DNA of 64,000 nucleotides from CAZEAB01 sp964552945 (GTDB taxonomy: Archaea > Nanobdellota > Nanobdellia > Woesearchaeales > GW2011-AR9), in NCBI GenBank assembly GCA_964552945.1, contig CAZKIP010000002.1, positions 124,001-188,000 of the forward strand. Reading direction: 5' to 3'. Below are positions 34,968-43,745 of the stretch, one piece after another; within the stretch, counting starts at the first letter, position 1, and each line of letters starts with the position of its first letter. A model generated the notes under the pieces. It was not told where the DNA came from. It worked only from the letters and a program-made list of their open reading frames with translations, and searched no databases. Position numbers and translations under genes: made by a program.

Positions 34968-36317
34968 TTATTCACACAAACAAAACATGTGTTCTCTGAA
35001 ATAATTCATCATTCGAGGAAATTTGTTAATCTTCTCAAAAGTTAGTTTATGACTTTTTACTAACTTCTTAACCTCTTCTTGAGGTAATCCATAACTTAAT
35101 TCATAACTTATTTTCGGATCTAATAAAGTTCTTTTTTGTTCAATAACTTTTGTTATTCCAAACTTCTCAGGATTGTTGTAAATAGTTGTTCCTTGCTGTA
35201 AGCCAAAAATGGATGTTGAAATTAAATCAATATTTTCCTCATTTCTTTTAAGAAATTCAATAGTTTGCATAAATTCTTCCTTAGTTTCAGAAGGAAATCC
35301 AAACATGATATAAACCACATTTTTTATCCCTGCTAAATGTGAATCTCTCAGAACATTCTCAACATCTTTACTAATGGTACCTTTCTGCATCAACTTTAAT
35401 ATCCTATCACTTCCAGATTCAACTCCCCAAATAACCATTGTTAATCCAGATTCAAATAATACTTCAAATAGCTCTGAAGTAAAATTAAAAGTTGGTTTCA
35501 ATTGACAGGTCCATTTAACGTTCAATGGTTTCATTATTTTTGCTATTTCTAAGAGTCTTTTTACAGGAATCATATCGTCAATAAGAAAGAAATGTTTTGC
35601 AGACGAAGCAGAGATAGTTTTTTCAATCAAATCTAAAGGAAATTCATAATATTTCGCTTTACTAAAATGAGTACAAAAGGTACATTTTTTGTAATAACAA
35701 GTGTTTGAAGTCCTTATTGGAATCACAGGATAAGGCGTGAAGTACTCATTAAGATTATATATTGAAAAATCAGGAATTGTATTAAAATCAACTCTATCAT
35801 GTTCAATGTTCTCACCTTTTATGTAATTCAGTAGCTCAATCTCATTGTTTAATGTTATATCTGCAAGAGCTGACAACTTTTCATTTACTGCAGGCCCTCC
35901 AATGATTGTTACAACATCCTGCAATTCTTTTATCAATGCATTAGCATAAAATACTTGGCTAGAATAGACAATACTGAAAGCTACAATATCTGCATCAAAA
36001 TCTTTTATTTTTTTCAACAATTCGTTAAAGTATTCAGGTTTCTCAGAATGGATAACTTTTTTATTGTTTTTAGAATAAGTTTGAGAGGATAATTTGTGAT
36101 ACTCATTGACAACATCATTATAATTCTCCCACCTCTCAACATCATTGAAATAATTTTGATATTTTGAAAATTTTAATTTGTGAAATTCTATATTCAAATC
36201 TAATACTTCAACATCTAAATCGCAATTACCTTTCAAGAAAGAATGAAGATGAGTCAATGAATAAGGTGGTGATGCTGGTGTACAAAAAGGCAGATATACT
36301 AATAAGATTTTTTTCAT
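34968..36317 (-). CDS. B12-binding-domain radical SAM protein
   Basis: Radical SAM enzyme with an N-terminal Rossmann-like cobalamin-binding-type domain. Residues 1-150 carry LLVYLPFCTPASPPYSL and IVAFSIVYSSQ; the cluster motif CYYKKCTFC (C-x4-C-x2-C by count) is near residue 208, and VIWGVESGSDRIL plus MFGFPSETKEEF are the usual later motifs. The spacing of four residues between the first two Cys is larger than the canonical CxxxCxxC, and CTYC-like Cys may be used differently. No DxHxxG in the N-domain, so cobalamin binding is doubtful. Target unknown. Confidence 0.8.
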   Translation of the reverse strand: MKKILLVYLPFCTPASPPYSLTHLHSFLKGNCDLDVEVLDLNIEFHKLKFSKYQNYFNDVERWENYNDVVNEYHKLSSQTYSKNNKKVIHSEKPEYFNELLKKIKDFDADIVAFSIVYSSQVFYANALIKELQDVVTIIGGPAVNEKLSALADITLNNEIELLNYIKGENIEHDRVDFNTIPDFSIYNLNEYFTPYPVIPIRTSNTCYYKKCTFCTHFSKAKYYEFPLDLIEKTISASSAKHFFLIDDMIPVKRLLEIAKIMKPLNVKWTCQLKPTFNFTSELFEVLFESGLTMVIWGVESGSDRILKLMQKGTISKDVENVLRDSHLAGIKNVVYIMFGFPSETKEEFMQTIEFLKRNEENIDLISTSIFGLQQGTTIYNNPEKFGITKVIEQKRTLLDPKISYELSYGLPQEEVKKLVKSHKLTFEKINKFPRMMNYFREHMFCLCE

Positions 36318-36330
36318 GTTTAATATTAAA

Positions 36331-36870
36331 TTATTCTAATTCTCGTTTTAGCATTTTGTGAGCATTATTAATTTCCTTAAACTTTTCTAAATTCCCACCA
36401 TAAACATCTGGATGAAATTCCTTTGCAAGAACCTTATATTTTTTATTTATTTCATCAATGTCTAATGAATCTTCATTTACACCAAGAAGAGCTCTTGCCC
36501 TTTTTCTATTTTTTTCAATGTCATCATCTTCAGAAAATTTTCTTGTAAATTCGTCAATACTTATTTCTTCATTAATGAATGCATTTACATAAAAATTAAT
36601 TACTTTAGATACCACATACAAATTTTCAACAAATTTATCATACATTTTGTAACTGAAATACAATTTATACCCATCAAAATACCATTCAGCAATTCCTGGA
36701 GAGTTGATTCGACAATTTCCTTCTAATGGGATTTCAACATCATCTTCAGTCAAATTGATCTTTCTGAGAGATGCAATGATGTTATTTCTCACCTGTTGAG
36801 CCCTTCTGTTATAGGAATCTCTAATTGGATTAAAATTAAATTCAGCTCCCCTTACCTTAATTCTTGGCAT
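36331..36870 (-). CDS. Protein with C-terminal J domain (DnaJ-like)
   Basis: The last 55 residues form a J domain: DIDEINKKYKVLAKEFHPDVYGG with the HPD triad, followed by KFKEINNAHKMLK. The first 120 residues are a separate alpha/beta domain (INSPGIAEWYFDGYKLYFSYKMYD). A C-terminal J domain is unlike classical DnaJ, where it comes first, and there is no zinc-finger domain, so it is a class C co-chaperone that would recruit an Hsp70 to a specific client. Upstream of the radical SAM gene, same strand, 13-bp gap. Confidence 0.8.
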   Translation of the reverse strand: MPRIKVRGAEFNFNPIRDSYNRRAQQVRNNIIASLRKINLTEDDVEIPLEGNCRINSPGIAEWYFDGYKLYFSYKMYDKFVENLYVVSKVINFYVNAFINEEISIDEFTRKFSEDDDIEKNRKRARALLGVNEDSLDIDEINKKYKVLAKEFHPDVYGGNLEKFKEINNAHKMLKRELE

Positions 36871-36950
36871 TTTAAGCTGAATTTCTATTTTGTTTATAAA
36901 TGTTCATGAAATATTAAAGGGAAAAAAATCATTTAAACAAAAGGAACATA

Positions 36951-36957
36951 TTTATAA
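36951..36957 (+). promoter_or_regulatory. TATA box for the DEAD-box gene
   Basis: TTTATAA centred 26 nt before the ATG at 36981; supports that start over the TTG at 36972. Confidence 0.55.
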
Positions 36958-36980
36958 CAAAACTCAATTATTTGAATAAA

Positions 36981-38078
36981 ATGGGAAAATTTGCTAAATT
37001 GGGACTAAAGAAAGAAATTTTAGACGTTTTATCTAGATTGAAATTCAATGAGTCATTTGAAGTTCAGGATACCATCGTACCTTTAGCAATTCAAGGAAAA
37101 AATATTGTCTTCACTTCAAGAACTGGAAGTGGAAAAACTCTTGCATACCTACTTGGTTATTTAGGTAAAATTAACAAGAAACATGGTCTACAAATGGTAA
37201 TTCTTGTCCCTACAAGAGAACTTTGTATTCAAGTTGGTAAAGAAATCAAAAAAATCTGTGATTTATTAGACATCAATGTGGGAATGTTATATGGAGGCAG
37301 AGAGATTTCTGGTGATTATAGAACTATAAAGAAAAAAAACCATATAATTGTTGGGACTCCTGGAAGACTTCTTCAACATGTCAATAAAAAATCAATTAAA
37401 GTAGGGGAGGTTAAGTATCTGGTTTTTGATGAATCCGATCAAATGTTCGACCATGGTTTTTACTATAAATGTGCTTATATGAAAGAAAGAGCAAGCAAAA
37501 ATGCTCAAATAATCTTATCTTCAGCAACAATTACTGATAAAGTTAAACAATTTATTGAAGAGGAGATTATCGATTATGAATTGCTAAACATTGGAGAGTT
37601 AATTCCAAAAAACATTGTTCAAGAGAAGTTATATTGTGAAAAAGCTGATAAAAATAAGCTCTTGCTTAAACTATTCTCAAAAAAGAAATTTAAACGAGCG
37701 ATGATATTTTGTAATACCAAAGTAAAATCCTATGATATAACTGAATTTTTACAAGATCATAAATACAAAGCTAAATTGTTAAATAGTGATTTAAATCAAG
37801 ATGAAAGGTTAGCAAATCTTAACTTGTTCAAGAGTGGAAAACTTAAAATTCTTGTGACCACAGACGTTGCAGCCCGTGGGTTACATATTGAAAAAGTTGA
37901 TATTATTGTAAACTATGATGTTCCTACAAGAGATGAGTTCTATGTACATCGAATTGGAAGGACGGGAAGAGTTGACAAAAAAGGTTATTCTATGACCTTC
38001 ATCTGTCCTGAGGATGTAGATAGATTTGCCAATCTTGAGATAGAATATGAATTAAAAGTTGCCGAAATACCAAATTAA
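36981..38078 (+). CDS. DEAD-box RNA helicase
   Basis: ATP-dependent RNA remodelling enzyme. Motifs in order: FTSRTGSGKT (I), VPTRELC (Ia), GTPGRLL (Ib), FDESD (II; Ser replaces Ala, giving DESD), SSATI (III), FCNTKVKSYD (IV), VTTDVAARGLHIEKVD (V) and HRIGRTGR (VI). Only the two RecA domains are present (365 aa); the accessory tail often needed for RNA binding is missing. The next gene encodes a small RG-rich zinc-ribbon protein that could supply it. Confidence 0.93.
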   Translation: MGKFAKLGLKKEILDVLSRLKFNESFEVQDTIVPLAIQGKNIVFTSRTGSGKTLAYLLGYLGKINKKHGLQMVILVPTRELCIQVGKEIKKICDLLDINVGMLYGGREISGDYRTIKKKNHIIVGTPGRLLQHVNKKSIKVGEVKYLVFDESDQMFDHGFYYKCAYMKERASKNAQIILSSATITDKVKQFIEEEIIDYELLNIGELIPKNIVQEKLYCEKADKNKLLLKLFSKKKFKRAMIFCNTKVKSYDITEFLQDHKYKAKLLNSDLNQDERLANLNLFKSGKLKILVTTDVAARGLHIEKVDIIVNYDVPTRDEFYVHRIGRTGRVDKKGYSMTFICPEDVDRFANLEIEYELKVAEIPN

Positions 38079-38098
38079 GACGTTTTCTCAAGATAACC

Positions 38099-38106
38099 TT
38101 ATAAAC
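38099..38106 (+). promoter_or_regulatory. TATA box for the zinc-ribbon gene
   Basis: TTATAAAC centred about 27 nt before the ATG at 38129. Confidence 0.45.
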
Positions 38107-38128
38107 AAATCTATTTTTTATGAAATTT

Positions 38129-38524
38129 ATGGCTAAATTCGATCGTTCAAAAATTGGAACTCCTAGAAGAGACAGAAGGAATAAAAGTTCTAGTGATAGG
38201 CATAGAAGAAGATCAAATGATAGGGATTCTGATAGAGGTGGAAGATCTAGAGACAGAGGAGGATTTCGTAGTGGTGGATTTAGAGATAGAGATTCTGGTC
38301 GTGATCGAAGGTCTAGCCGTGAATTAGTTAAAACTAAAGTAACATGTGATTCTTGTAGTAAAGAATGTGAGGTTCCATTCAAACCAACTAGTTCAAAACC
38401 AGTTTACTGTGATGCTTGTTATAAAAAGAACGATAAAGGAAGTTCTGGTAAACGTTCTTCAGGTGATTTAGATTTAGTCCTTGAAAAACTTGATAAGATT
38501 ATGAAAGCTTTAGAAATTAAATAA
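38129..38524 (+). CDS. Arg/Gly/Ser-rich zinc-ribbon protein
   Basis: Residues 1-70 are a disordered segment of Arg, Ser, Asp and Gly with repeated RDR and RSS/RGG-like units. Residues 75-110 are a zinc ribbon: VTCDSCSKECEVPF and PVYCDACYKK give four Cys in two CxxC pairs. The C-terminus (LDLVLEKLDKIMKALE) is an amphipathic helix. Such proteins are common in DPANN and CPR genomes and probably bind RNA. The TATA box fits the ATG at 38129, not the one at 38120. Neighbour of the DEAD-box helicase. Confidence 0.8.
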   Translation: MAKFDRSKIGTPRRDRRNKSSSDRHRRRSNDRDSDRGGRSRDRGGFRSGGFRDRDSGRDRRSSRELVKTKVTCDSCSKECEVPFKPTSSKPVYCDACYKKNDKGSSGKRSSGDLDLVLEKLDKIMKALEIK

Positions 38525-38540
38525 TGCTTATTCAATATTG

Positions 38541-38990
38541 TTACATTATCACAAATTCTGTTTTAATCTGTTTAAGTGATGTCAATGAGACTATTTTATC
38601 AATTCCCTTTCTTGAAATAACATTCTTTAGAAAACTATAATATGATTCCATATTTTTTGTTCTGACCTTAATAATCATTTCCCAATTACCAGTACACACA
38701 TCCACACTTTCAATCTCATCATGTTTAGCTAATTCATTACCAATTCTCTCTGGATCTCCATATTCGTCTGAAGATAACCTAATCAAAACATGTGTACAAA
38801 ATCCCTCATCAATTTTCTTATAATCAAAAATTGCCTTGTATGCTTTAATAGCCCCTTCTTTCTCTAATTTTTTGATATTGTAATGAATTGTTGTAGAGGG
38901 TTCTTTGAGCTTTTTTGCTATTCTAGAGATTTGGGGAGTACAATATCCTTGCTTGAACAACGAAACAAGTTTAGCCTTTATGTTTTTCAT
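38541..38990 (-). CDS. Lrp/AsnC-family transcriptional regulator
   Basis: 149 aa. Residues 1-60: helix-turn-helix (TPQISRIAKKLKEPSTTIHYNIKKLEKEGAI). Residues 65-149: RAM/AsnC ligand domain (CTHVLIRLSSDEYGDPERI, VDVCTGNWEMIIKVRTKN, IDKIVSLTSLKQIKTEFV). These regulators sense amino acids. It is divergent from the GNAT / tRNA-synthetase-like / racemase operon with 94 bp between the start codons, so that operon is its probable target. Confidence 0.9.
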   Translation of the reverse strand: MKNIKAKLVSLFKQGYCTPQISRIAKKLKEPSTTIHYNIKKLEKEGAIKAYKAIFDYKKIDEGFCTHVLIRLSSDEYGDPERIGNELAKHDEIESVDVCTGNWEMIIKVRTKNMESYYSFLKNVISRKGIDKIVSLTSLKQIKTEFVIM

Positions 38991-39084
38991 AAAGTTGAAT
39001 AATATCCCACTTTATATAAATCTTTTGACAATTTATCGAATATTCTGCAAGAAAGTATATTAACGATAAGGTAATATAGAATAC

Positions 39085-39777
39085 ATGCCAAATATTAATC
39101 TGACAACTGATGAAGAAATTCATAATGAAATGGCACTCACTAGAGAGAACAAAAACATCCATCCTTCACTTGAAACTGAAAAAATGAGTGAAAGAAAGCT
39201 AGTGTGGCCTGAATTTGATTTTACTATAGATGACAAATTTGAAATTATAAACTTAAATAGATCAAATTTAGATTTGATTGAAAAAACTGCTTGGATATAT
39301 CGTCTAGGATTTCCTGAACTATTTTGTGGAGTTTATGAAGATTTACATTTCCCTCAAAGATATGCAAATCTGCTGGGAGAAAAAAAAATAATGGCACTCA
39401 AAAACATGCAAAATGGTGATGTTGCTTCAGCATGGTGCTTGTCACCAAGCGATCTGAACATGAGTGTTGAGTTTTCATTAACTGTCACAAACCCTGAATA
39501 CCGAGGACAGGGATTATGTAGAAAATTCACCAAAATAATTGACAAAGTAGTTGAAAAAGCAGGTACAGAATTAGGTATTGTTTATTGTGCGACTTTTCAT
39601 ACTGCAACACAAAAAATATTTACTGAAGTTGGATTTGAAATGCAAGCTTTACTCAGAGGTTTTGTAGTTGCAAATGCAGGAGATGGAAAGTATGCAAGAG
39701 ACAATGTAGTATTGTACACAAAATTATACAATCAAGCTGATAGATTATGCCCTCAAAGAATTGAATTAATGAAGTAA
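39085..39777 (+). CDS. GNAT-family N-acyltransferase
   Basis: Acyl-CoA-dependent N-acyltransferase of 230 aa. The CoA-binding motif is NPEYRGQGLCRKFTKIIDK (R-G-Q-G-L-C, about residues 138-143), followed by the second helix CATFHTATQKIFTEVGF. The first 50 residues are extra to the minimal GNAT fold. It opens the operon with the synthetase-like protein and the racemase, so its likely substrate is an amino acid or short peptide product of that locus. Confidence 0.85.
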   Translation: MPNINLTTDEEIHNEMALTRENKNIHPSLETEKMSERKLVWPEFDFTIDDKFEIINLNRSNLDLIEKTAWIYRLGFPELFCGVYEDLHFPQRYANLLGEKKIMALKNMQNGDVASAWCLSPSDLNMSVEFSLTVTNPEYRGQGLCRKFTKIIDKVVEKAGTELGIVYCATFHTATQKIFTEVGFEMQALLRGFVVANAGDGKYARDNVVLYTKLYNQADRLCPQRIELMK

Positions 39778-39831
39778 AATATGGAGCGAAAAAAATGAAC
39801 CAAAATGAAATAGAGGCTAAGGCACGGAATA

Positions 39832-40689
39832 GTGCTGGTCGCCGGTATCAAAACAAAAGAAGAGTTAGTAAAACTAATCAATAGAGAACCATTGATTGAT
39901 GCTTCAGCATCATCAGAAGGCATTTCTTCCATAGATGAAGTCAAGGCATTGTATTTTGGAGTAGGTATTTGCAATGGAGTTCCATTACTTAGCCGTGGAC
40001 TTCCAGTCGATGTTTTAAGCATGATTCTCACTGCCGAGCAATTAGATGTTCCAAAAAATTTCTTAATTGCAGACACTCATGCATTAAGCAACAATTTTTC
40101 TCAACATGAAGTTGACATAGTTGCAGGATGCTACCAAGAAAAAATTCAAAGAGCCATTGAAAACATGGGTCTAAAAAATTGGGAAATTGTGCTTGCTTCT
40201 CAAATAGACAAAAGCAAACAATACTTAGATCTCTTGAGTTCTGTACAAGGCTCGCATGAATACATTAGAAGAGAATTAGCAGATATGCTTTGGTTTGTTA
40301 ATGAAAAAAAGGTCAATTTGAAAGTTGGTTGGGCTCTCAAAGGAAGTAAGAACTCTGATGAGAAATCATTTGACAAAAAATTTCAAGAACAATTTGATGA
40401 AAAACTTGGATTTGTCTACAATGTACCTGGTAGAACATTCAATCCAAGTAGACCAAGAGCTGCACCATATTTCTCTGCGATTAACAGAGATAGAATTATG
40501 CTTGATTCTGATGAAGATGTAGCTGCAAAACTCTCTTTTGCTCAAGAGATACATGGTAAACATGGAAGAAAACCATACGAAAAATTTCTTGGCCATTTGG
40601 TCAGATTTTACGAAAGGACAAATGGAAAATTGGAGCATGGACCAATATCAGATAGATTGCAGCAAATAATTAGTATATGTACAAAATGA
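39832..40689 (+). CDS. Class I aminoacyl-tRNA-synthetase-like protein (TyrRS/CDPS-type core)
   Basis: The fold layout matches the catalytic core of archaeal TyrRS/TrpRS: KTKEELVKLI, ALYFGVGI at strand 1, FLIADTHALSN at the place of the typical LLADLHAYLN, then EKIQRAIENMGL, and NRDRIMLDSDEDVAAKL where TyrRS has its VDDSPEEI segment. The HIGH motif is absent (LSRGLP at that point) and KMSKS is replaced by AAPYFS, so ATP activation is doubtful; cyclodipeptide synthases show a similar loss. There is no anticodon domain. The GTG at 39832 gives a full frame, but ATG 39795 in another frame suggests a frameshift. Confidence 0.62.
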   Translation: MLVAGIKTKEELVKLINREPLIDASASSEGISSIDEVKALYFGVGICNGVPLLSRGLPVDVLSMILTAEQLDVPKNFLIADTHALSNNFSQHEVDIVAGCYQEKIQRAIENMGLKNWEIVLASQIDKSKQYLDLLSSVQGSHEYIRRELADMLWFVNEKKVNLKVGWALKGSKNSDEKSFDKKFQEQFDEKLGFVYNVPGRTFNPSRPRAAPYFSAINRDRIMLDSDEDVAAKLSFAQEIHGKHGRKPYEKFLGHLVRFYERTNGKLEHGPISDRLQQIISICTK

Positions 40690-41378
40690 AACATAAAATC
40701 ATAGGATTGGTTGGAGGATTAGGACCAGAAACCGGATGCATGGTTTGTCTTGATGTAAATATCAAGTTCAAAATGTTTACGAATAGACAACCACACATTT
40801 TACTAGATAATCTTCCAATTACCCATGAATCTGAAAAAAAGTTGATAGGTGGAGGTCCTTCACAAGAACATCTGAACCTACTGATTAAATCAGTAGAAAG
40901 ATTGAACATGATGGGAGCTAGTTTCATAGCAATTGCATGTAATACAGTTCACATTTTCATAGATGAACTCAGAAGAGATTCATTGGTTCCTATTTTAAGC
41001 ATCATTGAAGAAACATCAAAAATATGTGTTGAAATGAAATTGAGTAAAGTTGGCCTCTTGGGTTCTACCAAAACAATTGAAACAGGACTTCATTCAAAAG
41101 AACTCAATAAAAGCAACATAAAAGCAATAATTCCAAATAAAGAAGATCAAGAATTCATCAGTAAATGTATAATCAGAATCATCAACAAAAAGATTGAGGA
41201 TGATGACAAAGAAAAAATAATTGAAATAATTAAAAGTCTTCAAAATAATGGTGCCAAAGGAATTATTTTAGGATGTACAGATTTACCATTATTGATATCA
41301 GAAAATGATTCAGACTTACCAATAATAAATACTACAAAAATATTGGTGAATTCTATCGTTAATAGATTAAAAGAGTGA
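40686..41378 (+). CDS. Aspartate/glutamate racemase family protein
   Basis: PLP-independent racemase. The two catalytic Cys are present: IAIACNTVHIF (near residue 80) and ILGCTDLPLL (near 197), together with the N-terminal GLVGGLGPETG, giving an aspartate-racemase type. The ATG at 40686 overlaps the stop of the preceding gene (ATGA). Length 230 aa is normal. It would provide a D-amino acid (D-Asp or similar) to the operon product, by inference. Confidence 0.88.
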   Translation: MKHKIIGLVGGLGPETGCMVCLDVNIKFKMFTNRQPHILLDNLPITHESEKKLIGGGPSQEHLNLLIKSVERLNMMGASFIAIACNTVHIFIDELRRDSLVPILSIIEETSKICVEMKLSKVGLLGSTKTIETGLHSKELNKSNIKAIIPNKEDQEFISKCIIRIINKKIEDDDKEKIIEIIKSLQNNGAKGIILGCTDLPLLISENDSDLPIINTTKILVNSIVNRLKE

Positions 41379-41514
41379 TTAACTATAAAGAATGTATATT
41401 GTGAAATAAAAACGTTAAGTATAAATTTTATGTATTATAAATCAAGAATAAAATTAAAATAAAAAAATAAAAATTTGTTAGAATATTATGAATTTAAGTT
41501 AGTATGATTTGTAA

Positions 41515-41706
41515 CTATTCTTTCTTAACATTAACTGCTTTTGGACCTCGGTCCCCTTCTTCTACATCAAATGTAACTACATCGTTTTCATGTAATGTTA
41601 CGCCTTGCTCTAAAGCTGATTGGTGTACAAAAATTTCTGATCCATCATCTGCTGCAATGAATCCAAATCCTTTCATTTCGTTAAAAAATTTTACTGTTCC
41701 TTTCAT
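41515..41706 (-). CDS. csp: Cold-shock domain protein (CspA-like)
   Basis: 63-aa single-stranded nucleic-acid-binding protein of bacterial CspA type. RNP1 (KGFGFIA) and RNP2 (IFVHQSA) are intact. GGAG lies 8 nt before the ATG on its strand. Csp proteins are mostly bacterial and sporadic in archaea; probable transfer. RNA chaperone, in the cytoplasm. Monocistronic. Confidence 0.95.
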   Translation of the reverse strand: MKGTVKFFNEMKGFGFIAADDGSEIFVHQSALEQGVTLHENDVVTFDVEEGDRGPKAVNVKKE

Positions 41707-41808
41707 TTTATTTTCTCCAATTTACTCGTATTTATTTCAAAACTTCTTAAAAACTCCTAAAAAGCTCCGATGTACGTCAGAAAAATCCACCCTTTTTAAA
41801 TGCTTCTA

Positions 41809-43011
41809 TTATTTAGGAGAAATTAATCCATATTTGATTCTATGATTAAGAACAAAAGGTACAATCAATGTGGTAATAAAGGCGACTAAAACTAAAATAG
41901 TTACATGAATATTAGTTAAAATACCCAGCTGTAAACCAACAACTGCTAAAATTAATTCAACGGTTCCTCTATCATTCATCCCCCAACCGAGTGTTAACCT
42001 GTCCTCACTCTTTACAGAGCCAATTAGTGCACCAAAATAAACGCCGATAACTTTACCAAAGAAAGCGGCAATTAGGATTCCAAAAAACAATAAAGGGGCA
42101 ACAGATAATGCTGAAAAATCAACATTGAAAGCGACGGTGACAATAAATATTGGTCCCAATAAACCCAATGTAATTGTAGAAATTCTGTCTTTAAGTCTCT
42201 TTACTAAACTTTTCCCTGCAATTTCTTCCCTAACCATTAATCCAGCTAAATAAGCACCAATAATAAAATGGATACTTAACATCTCTGCTAAGAATGCAAA
42301 GAGTAACCCAACCAATATAGCAAATGTGAACCCTCGTATTGTTCTTTGTTTCATGAAATTTGTAACGTATGGAAACAATTTGTAACCAATAAATAATGTT
42401 AAAGTAAAGAAAACTATTGCCTCTCCTAAAGTAAATAATCCACTAGAAAGGTTCAATTCTCCAACATATGCAGATTTAATTGCAACTGCCAATATAACAA
42501 AAGAAAGTAAGTTGTCAACCATTGCTGAACCCATCATTATATGGCCCAATTTTGTTTTCAATATCTTTAGATCTTGCAAAATTCTTGATTTTGTAACCAT
42601 TGAAGTTCCAGAGATTGCTGCACCAATGAAAATTCCTTGTAATATAGTTCCTCCAAACATAACTGTAGCAGCAAAACCTAATGTGAACGGAACAAGAGTT
42701 CCAAGGATGCCTATAGCAAATGCTGACTTTTTGATTTTAAGTAACTTTTTTGGATCCGTTTGTAAACCAGCATAAAACATTAAGAAAAACATTCCCAGTT
42801 TGGCTAACATGTCTAAGCCATCTGAATAAGAAATCAAGTTAAAGATTGGTGGACCTATTATTAAACCAGCCAGCAGTTCACCTAAAACGGGAGGTAGTTT
42901 TATTCTAACAAACAATTCTCCAACAAGCCAAATAACAACAAGCAGAAATAAAACACTGACAATTGGTAAATTAAATACTCTTAAAAGATTGTCAGTAAAT
43001 TCTATCACCAT
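41809..43011 (-). CDS. Cation:proton antiporter, CPA2 (Kef/NapA-like)
   Basis: Integral membrane Na+ or K+/H+ exchanger, 400 aa, about 12-13 hydrophobic segments. N-terminal PPVLGELLAGLIIGPP and central GAAISGTSMVTKSRIL are family blocks. The ion-binding pair reads SAMVDNLLS: Asp followed by Asn, where electrogenic relatives have Asp-Asp. This change may alter stoichiometry. No RCK or TrkA_N domain is fused. WGMNDRGTVELILAVVG is the conserved late helix. Confidence 0.85.
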   Translation of the reverse strand: MVIEFTDNLLRVFNLPIVSVLFLLVVIWLVGELFVRIKLPPVLGELLAGLIIGPPIFNLISYSDGLDMLAKLGMFFLMFYAGLQTDPKKLLKIKKSAFAIGILGTLVPFTLGFAATVMFGGTILQGIFIGAAISGTSMVTKSRILQDLKILKTKLGHIMMGSAMVDNLLSFVILAVAIKSAYVGELNLSSGLFTLGEAIVFFTLTLFIGYKLFPYVTNFMKQRTIRGFTFAILVGLLFAFLAEMLSIHFIIGAYLAGLMVREEIAGKSLVKRLKDRISTITLGLLGPIFIVTVAFNVDFSALSVAPLLFFGILIAAFFGKVIGVYFGALIGSVKSEDRLTLGWGMNDRGTVELILAVVGLQLGILTNIHVTILVLVAFITTLIVPFVLNHRIKYGLISPK

Positions 43012-43074
43012 ACTTCTATCAAATCATTATTGTTTAAATAATTTTCTTGATTTATAATATAAAAAGAAACAATT

Positions 43075-43698
43075 TCAAACCTTCTTAGAAAGAACACCAA
43101 TCCACTGATGTTCATGATAAGAGGATTTTAATTCAGGTAAAAATGTTTCAATTGTATAAAAACCAGTTTCATCTAAAAGAGTCATAAGTTCATCTTCCAT
43201 GAAGAAGGAGTAATATTTTTCAACACCATACCTTTCATCCATGATGAATCCTTCACCTCTACCTTGTTTAACACTTACAAATAAAATGCCTCCATCTTTT
43301 AATATCTTATGAATACTTATCAATATTTTCTTAGCATGTTTTTTTTCAACACATAATAATCCTGCATTGAACCAAACTGCATCAAATGACTTTTCTTCAA
43401 AATCTAAATGTAAAAAATCCATTACTTTAAACTTAGCTTTAGGTGCAACCGCTCTAGCCATTTTAATCATCTTAGGAGATAAATCAACACCAACAACTTG
43501 ATACCCTTCTTCAGAAAAAATTCTTGCATCTCTTCCAGGACCACAACCTAAATCTAAAATTCTTCCTTCTTCAGGAAGTTGTGATAAAAATACATGCCTT
43601 TGATGGTATTCAACTTCTTCAAGTTCTTTAGTATTTTCAAAATATTCTTCAACGGTTTTATCATATGCTTGAATATTCTTTTTTACAATATCATCCAT
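43075..43698 (-). CDS. Class I SAM-dependent methyltransferase
   Basis: 207 aa. SAM site: RILDLGCGPGRDARIFSEEGYQVVGVDLSPKM; motif IV region KSFDAVWFNAGLLCV; then HKILKDGGILFVSVKQGRGEG. UbiE/Methyltransf_11-type small-molecule methyltransferase. The substrate is unknown. Upstream on the minus strand is gnd, 48 bp away, so it may be the last gene of the sugar operon or a separate unit. Confidence 0.85.
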   Translation of the reverse strand: MDDIVKKNIQAYDKTVEEYFENTKELEEVEYHQRHVFLSQLPEEGRILDLGCGPGRDARIFSEEGYQVVGVDLSPKMIKMARAVAPKAKFKVMDFLHLDFEEKSFDAVWFNAGLLCVEKKHAKKILISIHKILKDGGILFVSVKQGRGEGFIMDERYGVEKYYSFFMEDELMTLLDETGFYTIETFLPELKSSYHEHQWIGVLSKKV

Positions 43699-43745
43699 CT
43701 TGCTTAAAGAAAAGAGCTATTATTTAAATTTATTCTTCCAATGAT

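Noticed and set aside
41504..41845. Reading frame of 113 aa opposite the cold-shock gene
   Set aside because: It is the antisense shadow of a certain CspA-like gene with intact RNP motifs.
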